Origin: Smallanthus sonchifolius
Lineage: Eukaryota; Streptophyta; Magnoliopsida; Asterales; Asteraceae
NCBI GenBank assembly: GCA_023525975.1
Contig: CM042032.1
Coordinates: 18,544,001-18,608,000, forward strand
Direction of reading: 5' to 3'
Length of the DNA: 64,000 bases
This document shows positions 1 to 11,414 of the stretch, piece by piece (the first letter of the stretch is position 1; every line of letters starts with the position of its first letter). The position numbers and the translations under genes were made by a program. The notes under the pieces are model-generated. The model had not been told where the DNA came from and made no database searches. It was given only the letters and a program-made list of their open reading frames with translations.

Positions 1-1376
1 AACAAATCAGCAAAATTATCTTCAGTGTGTACCTTGACCAGCTCAATCAACCTTTTTTCTGCACAATCACGTATAAAATGATATCGAATTTCGATGTGCT
101 TAGTTTTACTATGTTTAACAGGATTATTCGTTATGGACATAGTAGCATTATTATCAATAAGCATAGGGGTTTCTGTGAAATTCAAACCGTAATCTCTCAA
201 TTGCGGTTGTATCCACATGATCTATGAACAACAACTTGCAGCAGCGATGTATTCTGCTTCACATGTTGAAATTGAGACTGTGGTTTGCTTCTTGCATTGC
301 CAGGATACAAGTCGATTTCCTAAGAACTGGAAACCACCTGTTGTAGATTTCCTGTCCAGACAACAACCACCAAAATCAGAATCAGTATAAGCATTGAAAT
401 CAAAGTTAGAACCATGAGGATACCATAGCCCTAAACGTTGTTTTCCTTTTAAATACCGAAAGATTCTTTTCATAGCAATTAAGTGAGATTCTTTTGGCTT
501 TGCCTGAAATCTGGAACAGATACACACGGCGAACATTATATCCGGCCTTGAAGCGGTTAAGTACATGAGGGATCCAATCATAGCTCTGTAAAGTCAACAA
601 TCCACATCTTTTCCATCTGGGTCAGAATTCAACTTATGATTGACCGGAATTGGAGTATCGTATGGGGTACAGTCCTCCATCTTGAACCGGCTCAAGATGT
701 CTTTGACATACTTGGACTGATGAATAAAGAAACCATCTTCCTTTTGATTTACTTGTAAACCTAAGAAAAACGATAACTCTCCCATAGCAGACATTTCAAA
801 TTTCGACTTCATAACACCCTCAAAGTCTTTGCACAACCCTTCATTTGTCGAGCCAAAAATAATATCATCCACATAAATCTGTACCAGTAGGTAATCTCCC
901 CCTGATTTCTTTATAAATAAGGTCGAGTCTATCTTTCCACGAACAAAGTCATTTGCCAAAAGATGTGTGGATAAAGTCTCATACCACGCACGAGGAGCCT
1001 GATGAAGACCATAGAGGGCCTTATCAAGCTTGAAGACCATATTCGGCTTCATTGGATCTTCAAACCCCGACGGCTGACACACATAGACTTCCTCCTTGAC
1101 CTTTCCATATAAAAATGCACTTTTGACGTCTAATTGAAACACCTTAAAACCTTTAAAAGAAGCAAAAGCTAGAAACAGCCTTATAGCTTTGAGCCGCGCA
1201 ACCGGCGCATAAACCTCGATGTAATCAATTCCTTCTTGTTGATTAAAGCCCTGGACAACTAATCTTGCCTTGTTGCGTACCACGACCCCTCGATCGTATT
1301 TCTTACATTTAAACACCCATTTTGTTCCTATCGGATACGCACCCTTCGGAAGATCAACAAGATTCCAAACCTTATG
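1..1376 (-). pseudogene. C1 reverse transcriptase and RNase H, broken and truncated
   Basis: The C-terminal half of a Copia polyprotein, which copies element RNA into DNA. RT is at about 594-1376, with the core QLDVKSAFLYG and the catalytic YVDDIIFGS, where the paired aspartates bind metal. RNase H is at 1-593, with TDSDFGGC, DRKST and STCEAEY containing acidic active-site residues. In-frame stops lie near 1377, 590 and 222, and each falls where C2 has a sense codon. The reading frame otherwise continues to position 1, so the window edge, not a real terminus, ends it. Closest relative here is C2 39349-41035. It cannot make a full enzyme as it stands. Confidence 0.92.
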
Positions 1377-3365
1377 TTAGTCAAATTGAGCAAGTTCTTC
1401 CTGCATAGCTTCTATCCAATTATTGTCATTTAAAGCCATCTCAACATTCTTGGGTTCAACTTGCGAAATAAAGCAAGAATGTGAGCAATCATCAAGAACA
1501 CCAGAATCTTTAATGCAATAATACAAACAAGTATTGTCAACAAGAGAACGTGTTTTCACTTCATCCTGTAAATTTCCAATTATATTTGTCACCGGATGAT
1601 CTTTGAGTTCCTTGATAGATGCAACCTCAGGAACCGGCAACACGTCAACTTGAGTAGATTCAGATTGATAAGAAGAATCTTGAGTAATTGGAATTTCCGA
1701 GTCTAAATTTGTAGGAAACTCCCCCTGATCCTGTGTCGAAGGTAATGGATCATCACCCAACAACGGATCAGCAGAAGAATCTTGAAAAATAGCATTATCC
1801 TCCTCACTCTCTGAATCTTGTGGACCTGAACAAGAAGCAACATTAGGATCGGGAGCAGAAGTAGATGGAATCGATGAATTTGGAACTGCATTTGGTAGAA
1901 ATCCATTGTGTTGTGCATCCTGATAAGAATCATAAAGAACAGCAGCATCTTCATCAGAAATATCAGAAGGTAAATGAAAAGACTTGAATAAGTTTTCATA
2001 ATCAAATGCCCAATCCGGACCAATCGCCATTTGTGGTAAAGACCGATTAGAACAGTCAATATGGAACCATTCTTCAACTTGGCGCGTCTCTTTGTTATAA
2101 ACCCTCTTGGTTGTCGAATTAGCCACATACCCCAGAAAAATCCCTTCAATAGCCTTGGCACTGAATTTTGTTGGGACATCTCGAACTTTCAATAGGGTGC
2201 AAGGATTACCAAAAGGTAGTAAATATTCCAGATTCGGCTTTCGATTATTCAGCAATTCATAGCAAGTCATGTTATGTCGCTTGACGGTCAAGACCCTGTT
2301 CAAAACATGACACGCAGTATTCACAGCTTCAGCCCAAAAGGTGACTGGAAGCTTCGAATCTTCAAGCATCGTGCGAGCTGTTTCGACTAACGTCCTGTTC
2401 TTTCGTTCAGCGACACCATTTTGTTGAGGAACATATGGCGCACTGAATTCATGATGAATTCCTTTTTGTAGACAGAATAAGCCCATTTTACTATTCTTAA
2501 ATTCGCTGCCATTGTCACTCCTGATTCTTCTGACTTTCAGATTGAATAAATTCTCCAAACCCAGGATTAAGTATTGCACCAACTCAGTGGTTTCAGCTTT
2601 AGAAGAAAGAAACTTAACCCATGAAAATCTAGAGTAATCATCAGTTACTACCAAGCAATACGATTTCCCACCTATGCTCCTGATACTGATAGGACCGAGC
2701 AAATCCATATGCAGCAACTCCAAAGGAGTTACGATAGAATTCGTCGATTTAGATTTGTGAGATTTCTTTCGTTGCTTCCCCTTCTTGCAAGGAATACAAT
2801 CATCAGGAACTGATAATTTCATTTTTGGAATACCAAGAACCAAATCATTCCTAATAATGTAGTTCATCTTCCTAAAGTTAATGTGAGCTAGCTTCTTGTG
2901 CCACAATATTGAATCAGATTTCGACGCCTTGGAAAGTAAACATGTTGGAATTGAATCCGTTGTAGTGGCGACACTCATGTCAAGGACATACGTGTCATTT
3001 CTCCTCGGAGCCTTCATGAGAATCCATTCATCAGGAATCACAAAACCCGGTTTCAGAATATAGCATTCAGTATCGTTCAAATGGAACGAAAACTTCTTGT
3101 CACAGACTTGTGATACGCTTAAAAGATTGTGTTCCAACTGCTCAACATAATTCAGGTTTTCAAATTTGACTTTGTCATTCTTTAACGTACCCTGACCAGT
3201 TATGTACCCGCCTTTATTACCCGCAAAAGCGACATAACCTCCATCAATTTGTTTTACATCCTCAAGCAATCTAACATTCCCTGTCATATGTCGAGAGTAA
3301 CCACTATGCACATACCATGTATTGTTGATAGTCCTCCTTGGTTGTCCCTACATAAACAACGAGAA
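1377..3365 (-). pseudogene. C1 aspartic protease site and integrase region
   Basis: Copia protease and integrase section. The protease motif reads HSGYSRHMTG where C2 has DSGCCRHMTG, so the catalytic aspartate is replaced by histidine. Next come the GAG-pre-integrase zinc-binding region (HKKLAHINFRKMNY then CIPCKKGKQ), and the integrase core with LHMDLLGP, DDYSRFSW, RSDNGSEFKN and PYVPQQNGVAERKN giving the D,D-35-E residues. After the core comes a long acidic Ser/Pro-rich linker rich in SESEEDN, SSADPLL and similar. The open stretch ends in a stop at 1377, where C2 keeps a lysine codon. Function known for the family: polyprotein cleavage and cDNA integration. Confidence 0.92.
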
Positions 3366-6209
3366 TCAGTTAGAAAGTGGAACCCAAGCCATCGTGGTCT
3401 TGGGTCGTCCAGATTTATCAAAATAAACAACTTCTTGTAATTTACAATCAATTTTATCATTCACTTTTGGAACAGAAGATTGACAATCAGACTTTTTCAA
3501 ATAAGAACCATTTTTATTATTTGGAAAAACATTATTTGATATATTATTGTCAGATTCAGATGTTTCCAAAATTTTCTTTAATTTTCTGTTTCTTCTTCTT
3601 CTTTGAGGTCTAGACAATTTAACCTCCTGAAAAGAATCATTTGAAATCCCAACTTTCGGAATCTCATGTTTCTCTTTGCATACAAAGGATTTAGCATTCA
3701 ATGTATTCTGTTGTTTAAATCCAGGTGTTTTAACAAAAGATCGACCAGGCATATTTTTCTCCAAATTAGAAGACGACTTTCCCTCATCTTTTCTTTTCAT
3801 AATCTTCACCACTTTCGGTTATGAAGAAACAGTCTTCATTTTACCCTGGTTCTTGTATGGACAATTAATCAAAATATAACCAGCATCATTGCAATGAAAA
3901 CACACTCTTCTTTCTTGATAATTTCTGAAATAATAGGTTTTCTTTGAATTTGAGGATCCATCAGAAGAATAAGCTTCGGAGGAATGCCCAGAACAATTAA
4001 TCTGCTTCTTTGGAACATAAGTCTGTTTTGGCACCTTTGAAGAATTCACGTTTTGATAACCAGCCGCAACAAATCCACTTGACTGTAAGATTGGAGAAAG
4101 TTTAGTTGGAACCACTTTCACCTCTTCAGGTTCAGTCATAATGCATCTATCCCGGGTAACATTTTTAACAACTGTTGGGTCATCAATTTTCACTTCTTTT
4201 GGAATGCCCTCGACCTTATTTTCATCAAACATCTCATCTTCAGAATCTGAATCATATACCATATCTTCCCCAGTTACCGGATTTACCTTTAACACAGTTT
4301 TTGGATCTATCTCCTCTTCATTTATGATTTCAGGTTCCACCACGTAATTTGCATTAAACGGTGGAGGAATAAACCCAATACCAGCAACACGCTTAGTAGG
4401 ATCAGCATTTGAGTTAAAATAATCCAAAACAACTGAAGAACTTTCAAATTGTTCCAACTTTCGATGAAGTTTGATCACCTCAGACACTTTATCAGATATT
4501 TCTTTATTCTTTTGGGCAACAACTTCATTACGTTTTTCGATTTCAGCATAAGCCATATCTAGATGATAACCGTGCTCTTTGTATTTTAGCCCAAGAGAAT
4601 TTAAGTCTCTTTTCAAAGACTCAATTCTATCAATGCACAGCTTATCATTATCTTTCAGTTTCTGATTAACTGAATGCATTGATTTCATGTCACAAATCAA
4701 TATTCTGCCCTTGTTCTTCCTCATCATCAACGCTTGGAGCACTATCACCATCACACGAATCATCACTAGAACTTTCATCATCAGTAGACTCCTCTGGTTT
4801 TTCAGAATGAATTTCTGCAACAAAAGCCTAACTCACAGCACCCACCAAATCTTCCAGATGAAATCCCCTATTATATTTTTCATCGTTTTGAGCAACCAAA
4901 GCTGATGATGCAGATGCATGATTTGTATTACCAGATGAACCATGATTTTGATTACCAGATGTACCATGTGACTGATTCCTATTATGCTGAAAGTTAGACT
5001 GCTTCTTTTGAGAATCAAATTCTACCTTCGGCTTCACACACTCCTTAGCAAAGTGACCATACTCTTCGCAGTTGTAACACCTAACTTTGCACTTATCAAA
5101 ACCCATACGCGATCGACTATTTGAACCAATATATTTTCTGCCAGTTCTCTTCAAGAAATCTTTAGGTTGTCGCATTAACATGGCCATATTCCATTGGATA
5201 TTCATTTCTTCCAAATCAACAGGGTCAATCTGTCTTAAATCTTCTTCTATAACCTCAGGATCATGTATTTTACCTCCAATGAAATTTTAATATGATTCCA
5301 TGAATGAAGAAAACATAGCAAGATAATCATCAGCAACTTTCTGATTCACATGAGATCCAGATGATGTTGAAGCTGTAGTAGCAGACCAGAATAAATTGGA
5401 ACTCCAGAACACTGATCATTTGAAGACTCTTGAGCATCACCAGAAAAGAATGCCACTCCAGTACCAGATTTACCAGTAGATTTGGCAAAATACTTTGAGG
5501 GATGCTGGATATGCTCCATATTAGTCTCTTTCTTCTTCATATTCATGTCATGTGACTGAATCTTTCCTAGAACTTCTTCAAGATACATGGTTTTGTACTT
5601 AACATTCTCTTTGATTAAAACCGTATACACATCAAATTTTGATGGTAAAGCCTCTAAGAATTTATCATTGATTTCCTCAGTCTCATATACCACAGATGCA
5701 CTAGCCAGTTCACTAAGAAGATGATAGAATCTTGTAGCAAGATCATCCAAGGATTCGTTTTGAAAATGTTTAAAAACTAGGAACTGCTTCTTTAGTAACT
5801 CCTTTCTACTCTTCTTCACATCCAAACTCCCTTCACACCTTTTCTGTAATGCTTCCCACAGTTGTTGAGAAGACTTGAACTGTTTAAAACTGTGATATAT
5901 TTCCTTTGGAAGAGACATCGAAATGCTAGTCATTGCTTTCTTTTCTCGATCAAATAACAACTTTTCTTCAGTAGTTAACGCTGATACCGGCTTGGGAACA
6001 TCATCCTTTCCCATCCACGAATAAGTAGGATGCGTATATCCTTCCAAAATCGGAATCCACAAACTAGTATCGGTAAAAGATAGGAACTGGTCAAACCGAT
6101 CTTTCCAATTTGAATAATCAGCTAGATTCAACAACTTTGGAGGTTTTTGAGATGTACCGATCTCATTGTCATAATTGAACATGTTTGTGACTTGAACCAT
6201 ATTTGCCAT
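3366..6209 (-). pseudogene. C1 gag (capsid/nucleocapsid), frameshifted
   Basis: The start is the ATG at 6209 (MANMVQVTNMFNYDN); upstream in-frame codons are leader. The N-terminal half (to about 5346) is the retrotransposon gag domain with SNWKDRFDQFLSF and a long helical section LLKKQFLVFKHFQNESLDDL. A frameshift and a stop near 5290-5346 separate it from the zinc knuckle CYNCEEYGHFAKEC (about 5070). A predicted coiled coil (KLKDNDKLCIDRIESLKRDL) follows near 4600, then a second zinc knuckle near 3890 whose histidine is replaced by tyrosine (CFHCNDAGYILINC); C2 keeps the histidine there. Role: particle assembly and RNA binding. Confidence 0.9.
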
Positions 6210-6285
6210 TTCTTTAAAAAAATTTCTGAAAAATTTTCCAAGTGTTGAAATTCCTTTACCCTCAGGCGAAGATAATAAGTTCACC

Positions 6286-6450
6286 TGCTAAGTCACTCAA
6301 GCGAACTTAATAAGTTCGCTTATATCAGAATTCAACAATCTGATTAAGTTCGCCTAAAATAAGTTCGCTTAACCCTGTGAGAAGCGAACTTGACAAGTTC
6401 GCCTGCTGCTAAGTTCGCCTGCACAGAATTCAGCAAGTTCGCTTGCCGTA
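6286..6450. repeat. C1 leader: dispersed GCGAACTT/AAGTTCGC palindromes
   Basis: At least two full palindromes with arms GCGAACTT and AAGTTCGC, plus several half-sites, lie between gag and the primer site. They are the same motif as the array in the C1 LTR and the leader of C2. No ORF covers them. Confidence 0.8.
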
Positions 6451-6742
6451 ACAGAATCTTAATCAAGAACTTCTTCAGACCACAGCCGCGAACCAAGAAC
6501 TTTCAAAAATCTTCATTAAACACAGAATTGAAGGAATTAAACAAAATTGGACCGTAGGATTGTGTAATTTGTCAATTAGAAGCTTTCTATCGGATCAATT
6601 TCATCATAATCCTCTTCAAAAACTCCAAATCAGATTGAAATTAGTCTTGAAAACTCCATTGAAATGAAAAACTCAAAAATGATGAATTTGATGTCAATTT
6701 GAATATAAAATCGTCTAAAATCAACAAGAATCACGAGCAATA

Positions 6743-6754
6743 GCTCTGATACCA
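6743..6754 (-). other. C1 primer-binding site (tRNA-iMet type)
   Basis: On the minus strand this reads TGGTATCAGAGC, complementary to the 3' end of plant initiator tRNA-Met. It lies two bases inside the LTR, the same spacing as in C2. Confidence 0.93.
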
Positions 6755-6756
6755 CT

Positions 6757-7183
6757 TGTAGGTCCCCATGGCGCGTCTACGGATCGATCTCGTGATAAGA
6801 CGTGACGTTTACTCGGAGTGCGGAATCCAACGAGTTAACGTTTATACGCATAAAAGACAAAACAAACAATCAAGTAAATAAACTTCTCAATTTGTATTCC
6901 AATCACAATGATGTTTTACAGACTCAATCTGATCTCTCTGGTTCGTTCTGGTTCACTCTCTGTCTAACTGACTGACTCTGTAAAACATACATATATATAA
7001 CCAACTGACCTGATATAAGCGAACTTATTAAGTTCGCCTCTAACAGCTTAAGCGAACTTAACAAGTTCGCCTCAACTTGACCTAAGCGAACTTATTAAGT
7101 TCGCCTCTGATAGACTATGTAAACCATAAAGACATAAAATCTAACTATTACAAGCTTTTGTCATAACAATCTATGTCCTAACA
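6757..7183 (-). repeat. C1 5' LTR
   Basis: 427-bp LTR running TGTTAGGACATAG...GGACCTACA on the minus strand. It matches the C2 LTRs at both ends and along its length. It holds three ~22-bp palindromes (7018-7039, 7051-7072, 7085-7106; arms GCGAACTT and AAGTTCGC), followed in transcription direction by a TATA-like run at about 6988-7000. It has one palindrome fewer than the C2 LTR, which accounts for part of the length difference. The right flank is GTTTG. Confidence 0.92.
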
Positions 7184-7623
7184 GTTTGTTACCGACTTTA
7201 CATTAGAGTAACCTGCGTGTTATGCCTCAGTCACAAGGTTTGATTGTACACACTTAGTTTAACTATAGATTCTTCATAAATGCCATATACACGTGTATCG
7301 TATGAATTGTATAAAACACTTTAAACTTGGTTGTGTGTCAAAACCTATGTATGCTCACCAACTTTTTAGTTGACCTTGTTTTCATCATGTTTCAGGTACT
7401 AATGCTTGAGAATACATACAAGTTGCTTCACTTAGGACCGAGGACCTAGAATCTAATTTAAAGAAACTATTTATGTATTTCTATTTTCCTTGTATTGTTG
7501 GATTCATGTTTATTTATGATATGAAGTTGGTTGTTTAAATATTTAAACTTTAGTAAACCTTGAGCTTTTGAACAGTCTACACGTCCCGCCCCGACGTATT
7601 CTGCCGTCGGTTGGGGTGTGACA
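7184..7623 (+). repeat. N1 5' LTR, terminal 440 bp
   Basis: Colinear with 13556-13994 of the N1 3' LTR apart from scattered substitutions. It ends in TTGGGGTGTGACA directly before the primer site. The candidate splice acceptor TTTCAG at 7390-7395 is kept. The rest of this LTR lies left of C1, outside the window. Confidence 0.92.
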
Positions 7624-7626
7624 GAT

Positions 7627-7639
7627 TGGTATCAGAGCC
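7627..7639 (+). other. N1 primer-binding site (tRNA-Met type)
   Basis: TGGTATCAGAGCC three bases after the LTR end. The bases that follow (TTGGTTATAGGGAATTAGG) are shared with G3 56322 onward, showing a common leader. Confidence 0.92.
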
Positions 7640-8159
7640 TTGGTTATAGGGAATTAGGTTATTAGACACTCTCGACCTAGACTACAACCTTAGGACACCC
7701 ATAATATGCCATGCTACTACATGCTATATGATTATTTTTTATGTGAATATTTTTACATGTTATACTAAATAATTACATCATATGATACAATACTTAATAG
7801 TCTATGTATCACATTACCTGCCAACTTTTGTCTCCTATTCATTGCTACCTATTTGATTGATTTGAAGTGCTATCCTAAGTCTCCACACACACTCATACAC
7901 ACTTAGTTCTACATGCACTCTTAACCTCACACACAAAATATCACCATCTCTTGTGATAAAAATCTAGACTATTGGGCCTAATACGCTTTAATAATAAACA
8001 AAAAGCCCGCTTACCCTCCAAGAAGAAGAAGCCTACTACAACATATAAGCCTCACTTTCGGGCCTCAAAGTCCAGTCCACAACAATTCTCATCATGACCA
8101 TGAGCCTATTAATACATGATGGTTGGAAGAGTGTGTAGGCCCATGAGGGATTCTGGCTA

Positions 8160-8209
8160 AGGAAAGATAGGGTACTTAAGTGTGTCCTAGTGACCCACCC
8201 CTTTTTCCT
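8160..8209 (+). other. N1 leader stem-loop, candidate packaging element
   Basis: AGGAAA at 8160-8165 pairs with TTTCCT at 8204-8209, directly followed by GGGAATTC. The same arrangement occurs in the leaders of N2, G1 and G3. A packaging or dimerisation role is inference from position and sharing only. Confidence 0.5.
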
Positions 8210-8376
8210 GGGAATTCTCCTCAGGGATACATTGCTTATAGGTCAAGTGTATTTCTAAAATAATGTTGTGAAAGCTCGGTGTTATGATTAGTCAAACTCT
8301 AAACTTATGAGAACTCATATGTCTAACACTCCATATTTCATTATCACTTACAACCTTTTATTATTTTTTGCTAGAC

Positions 8377-8973
8377 ATGGACTCCTACTCTCCTCCCTCC
8401 CCGGTATACCATCCGGGAGTAGAGTCTGATTGGGAAGAAGACATCGGGACACCCGTGTATCGTTCATCAACACCCCCAACTGCTAGACCAAGGTATGATG
8501 TAAGGGCAGATAGGATTAGGAACATCGGCCCAAGGCTTCGAACACCTAGATCATCCGCACCCAGAAACCCGTATCAGACACCCCATCTCCACAATCAATT
8601 ACCACCCCCACTAAGAGACCCATATCTAATGCCCGACCCGTACCATCCTAACCCTTGGGTAAGGTATACCACGGCACCCACTAGTGTTATGGGAATTCCA
8701 ACCAACGACATTCACCAATATGTAAGGACCTCAGAATTTGACAGGCAAAGGATGGAGCAGGGGGTATTGCACGACTTGCAAGGACAAAGAATGGATAGCC
8801 TAGCAAACCAATTAGGGTACCAAAAGGAGTTAATCTCCATCCTCGAAAAAGAAATACTGGAGCATTGCACGGAGACAGCTAAAGCTGAAGCCAGATCGGC
8901 TACCCGAGTGACCATAGCGGTACTCGTCTTGGGAATTATTCTCCTTCTAGTGGAAAGCTACAAGAGACGTTAA
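8377..8973 (+). CDS. Uncharacterised N1 protein with C-terminal hydrophobic tail
   Basis: A 198-residue ORF in the position where G3 carries gag, about 740 bp after the primer site. I chose the ATG at 8377 (MDSYSPPSP) because the matching reading frame in N2 also has an ATG just before YSPTSP. The first ~100 residues are Pro/Arg-rich and look disordered (SDWEED near residue 22). Residues ~110-175 are charged and helical (DRQRMEQGVLHDL, DSLANQLGYQKELISIL), likely a coiled coil. Residues ~178-195 are strongly hydrophobic (VTIAVLVLGIILLLVES), followed by YKRR and the stop, a tail-anchor layout. There is no zinc knuckle and no major homology region. The C-terminal 124 residues are roughly three-quarters identical to N2's copy. 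Function unknown; not recognisably gag or env. Confidence 0.65.
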   Translation: MDSYSPPSPVYHPGVESDWEEDIGTPVYRSSTPPTARPRYDVRADRIRNIGPRLRTPRSSAPRNPYQTPHLHNQLPPPLRDPYLMPDPYHPNPWVRYTTAPTSVMGIPTNDIHQYVRTSEFDRQRMEQGVLHDLQGQRMDSLANQLGYQKELISILEKEILEHCTETAKAEARSATRVTIAVLVLGIILLLVESYKRR

Positions 8974-9829
8974 CAAAATAATTTTTCCATTATTTATTGT
9001 CTTTAAATTTTCAGTTTGAGAACCATTTCCCTATGTTTTGAGTAATGTTTAACATTTCAGCATTTAATCAATTTTATATATTCCAACTCTAAAATTACTA
9101 TTCATTGATTTCACCCGTTGAGTGTGAATTACACCCATCATATTTTCATCAAATTTTCTCAAGTATCACCTTCTTCATTCAATACGATTTAGTACACTAC
9201 CGACAATCTTTATCGTAAACAAATGATCCTATTATTTGATTTAAACAACCTCGTTATTTTCAAACAAAACATTTATCAAACTTTTAGATAGTACCAGAAA
9301 TATGAATTTTCTATAAACATTTTCATCTTGTGAGAAAACCCAATACAACCTGTTTTATAAAAGCATCATTTCAAATTGATAAATAAGTATGATTTTCCTC
9401 ATTAAAGTAATTATTTCTAAAACTTGGCTAAATTGATGTACAACTACTTGATTAGCCAATAATTTCTTTTAAAAATATTCTCGTTATAATAATTGAAAAC
9501 TAAAAAAAAAAGGTTTTTCCTATAAACTGTCTATTTATTTAAATTATGTAACTCAATGGTTTCACTACTTTATATATTTACAACCAAGAACAATTTACCA
9601 CTTTCTATTTTCAAACAAAGATCAGTATTTGTAAACACATTTCCCTGAATGTTTTCAGAACCTCCTCGTTATCTTTCACTTACCACTTCAAGAGACGACC
9701 CATTTCGCGTAAACGATTAACCCTCCCTACAAACCTCAACGAGATTTAAAGAGCTAGAACCTAACTACCACATCCTACACGAACATAAACCAACACGCTG
9801 CTCCGCAACACCTGATCACATGCAAAACT

Positions 9830-10330
9830 CGTTAGTATATGTCACACAAAATTCAATAACTTAAGTATGCACGTTCACAAGATACACATCACGATCACAT
9901 AATACATGAAACTAGTTTATTTGCAAATCAAAATATACTAGATTGATCACATAACACATAAAACCAGTTTATTTGCAATATACATGATACACAACAATGG
10001 TTTGCTTGGTATAAAATACTAGATTGACTACATTGAACATGAAACTTATTGAGCTACAAAATACATGATGCTAAGTTGACAACACCATACATGAACTTCA
10101 TTTCCTACAATACACATGACACTATGTTGTTTACATTACACATGAGAGCTTATTGATTTACAAAATACATGATGTTAAGTCGTTCACGCTACACATGAAA
10201 CCTATTTGATTACAAGCTATGTGACACTAGATCATACATGAGACTTGTGTGTTTACATTATACGCGAAACTAAGTTGCTTGCAATTGTTACAAATGATTG
10301 AGCACATTATACACAAAGAATGGTCATACA
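9830..10330. repeat. Degenerate ~45-50 bp tandem repeats in N1
   Basis: Repeating units of the type 'tacacatgaaact...ttgatttacaaaatacatgat' recur about ten times with heavy divergence (for example near 9905, 9955, 10025, 10085, 10140, 10190, 10245). The corresponding region of N2 (about 30830-31270, opposite strand) has the same style of repeats. Confidence 0.6.
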
Positions 10331-10439
10331 CTTTGTTCACAAAACTTGGAAACCCTAACACATTGAAACTGCTCGGGGTCTGACGTATTCTTGTTCAAAC
10401 ACGAGCAAACTAAGAAACTCTAACTTATACTACCTTATT

Positions 10440-10810
10440 ACTCCTTAGTTGCTAACTGACCTGCTTACCTGAGGACATAGTTACTTTTTAACAACTTTTA
10501 TGTGAAAAAAACAGACATGAACGGAGTGAAATTGTGCCCCTCTTGACCCGCACACAACGGAATGATCTATACGGACCATGCGATGATTTGAGTAATTACG
10601 GGTGCACACGGAATTATAAAAATCAGCGCATGGGAAAACATAGGAAATTTTGTCGTGTATTATGACCTAAAACCTATCGTGATATATAACAACGAAACTA
10701 ATGTGATTTGACAAGGGCATGGTGGATACGCCGATGGTACTTCCTATATATAAGTGTTCCTGTCATATTATCAAAAGCAGCGTTATTCGTGTCACGTAAA
10801 GTTTTATATT
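10440..10810 (+). promoter_or_regulatory. Block conserved between N1 and N2, with TATA-like run
   Basis: This non-coding block can be followed in N2 at about 30380-30700 on the minus strand, including GTGGATACGCCGATGG-type sequence just before a TATA-like TATATATAAG (10745-10753; 30411-30419 in N2). It points towards the 3' LTR about 390 bp away. Promoter activity is inference. Confidence 0.4.
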
Positions 10811-11105
10811 GTTTGACAGGCAAATGTTTATGAAATCTCTTATCCACTGAAAATTTCTGAACATCAAATTTTCACCAAATCCATTTCAAGTAATCCATTT
10901 CATCCTTAGAACCCAAAATATTAATCGATAGTTTGCACCTTAAATTCATCTTAAAAACTAAATTCATTATCATCATTCATATCCGACCTTGAATATCAGA
11001 CTCAAACCATGTCATCAGTTACACTTCCCAAAATCTAACAATCAAAACTCGTTGAGAATCCAAGCTCACCCTTTTCTTTTCAGATTCAGTAGCCTCCAAT
11101 AGTTA

Positions 11106-11140
11106 AATTTCGGGACGAAATTCCCTTAACATGGGGAGAC
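11106..11140 (+). other. N1 hairpin and polypurine tract
   Basis: AATTTCG-GGA-CGAAATT (11106-11122) is a perfect 7-bp stem with a 3-base loop. It is followed by the polypurine tract ATGGGGAGAC ending at the LTR start. G3 has the same stem at 61525-61541. The tract primes plus-strand DNA synthesis in this class. Confidence 0.8.
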
Positions 11141-11363
11141 TGTAACATCCATGATTTTCCCGGCCTAATTTTACTTTTGTCACAATCCATTTAAACACAA
11201 TGTGTCACGTTAATTACCATCTCAACACGTATCAATTTAAGGTTTTAACCTTGCACATTAACATATTATTTTTCCTACTATATACTTACATTATGTTATA
11301 AAGATAAATCAAACATATAAGTTTCAACACTGAAATTTCAACTTTTATTTTTATCATTTGTAA

Positions 11364-11414
<51 letters not shown>
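11364..11414. repeat. (CA)n(TA)n microsatellite
   Basis: About 13 CA units run directly into about 12 TA units in the 5' part of the N1 3' LTR. Confidence 0.97.

Larger units (their letters stand above)
1..7183 (-). mobile_element. C1: Ty1/Copia (Sirevirus-like) retrotransposon, 3' end outside window
   Basis: Minus-strand Copia element. Reading leftward it shows a 5' LTR, a tRNA-iMet-type primer site, gag, protease, integrase, RT and RNase H in Copia order; the window starts inside RNase H, so the third ORF and 3' LTR are missing. It is inserted in the 5' LTR of N1: the right flank GTTTG is followed by sequence that is continuous in N1's intact 3' LTR around 13556-13570. Its proteins closely match those of C2. 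The coding capacity is destroyed by several stops and frameshifts. Confidence 0.93.
8974..11105 (+). other. N1 internal non-coding region
   Basis: No ORF of note on either strand. AT-rich to about 9700, then a degenerate tandem region (9830-10330) and a block conserved with N2 (about 10440-10810) containing a TATA-like run. Confidence 0.75.

Noticed and set aside
8974..11105. Degraded gag-pol in N1
   Set aside because: Six-frame reading shows no RT, integrase or protease motif, even broken; the region is truly non-coding.
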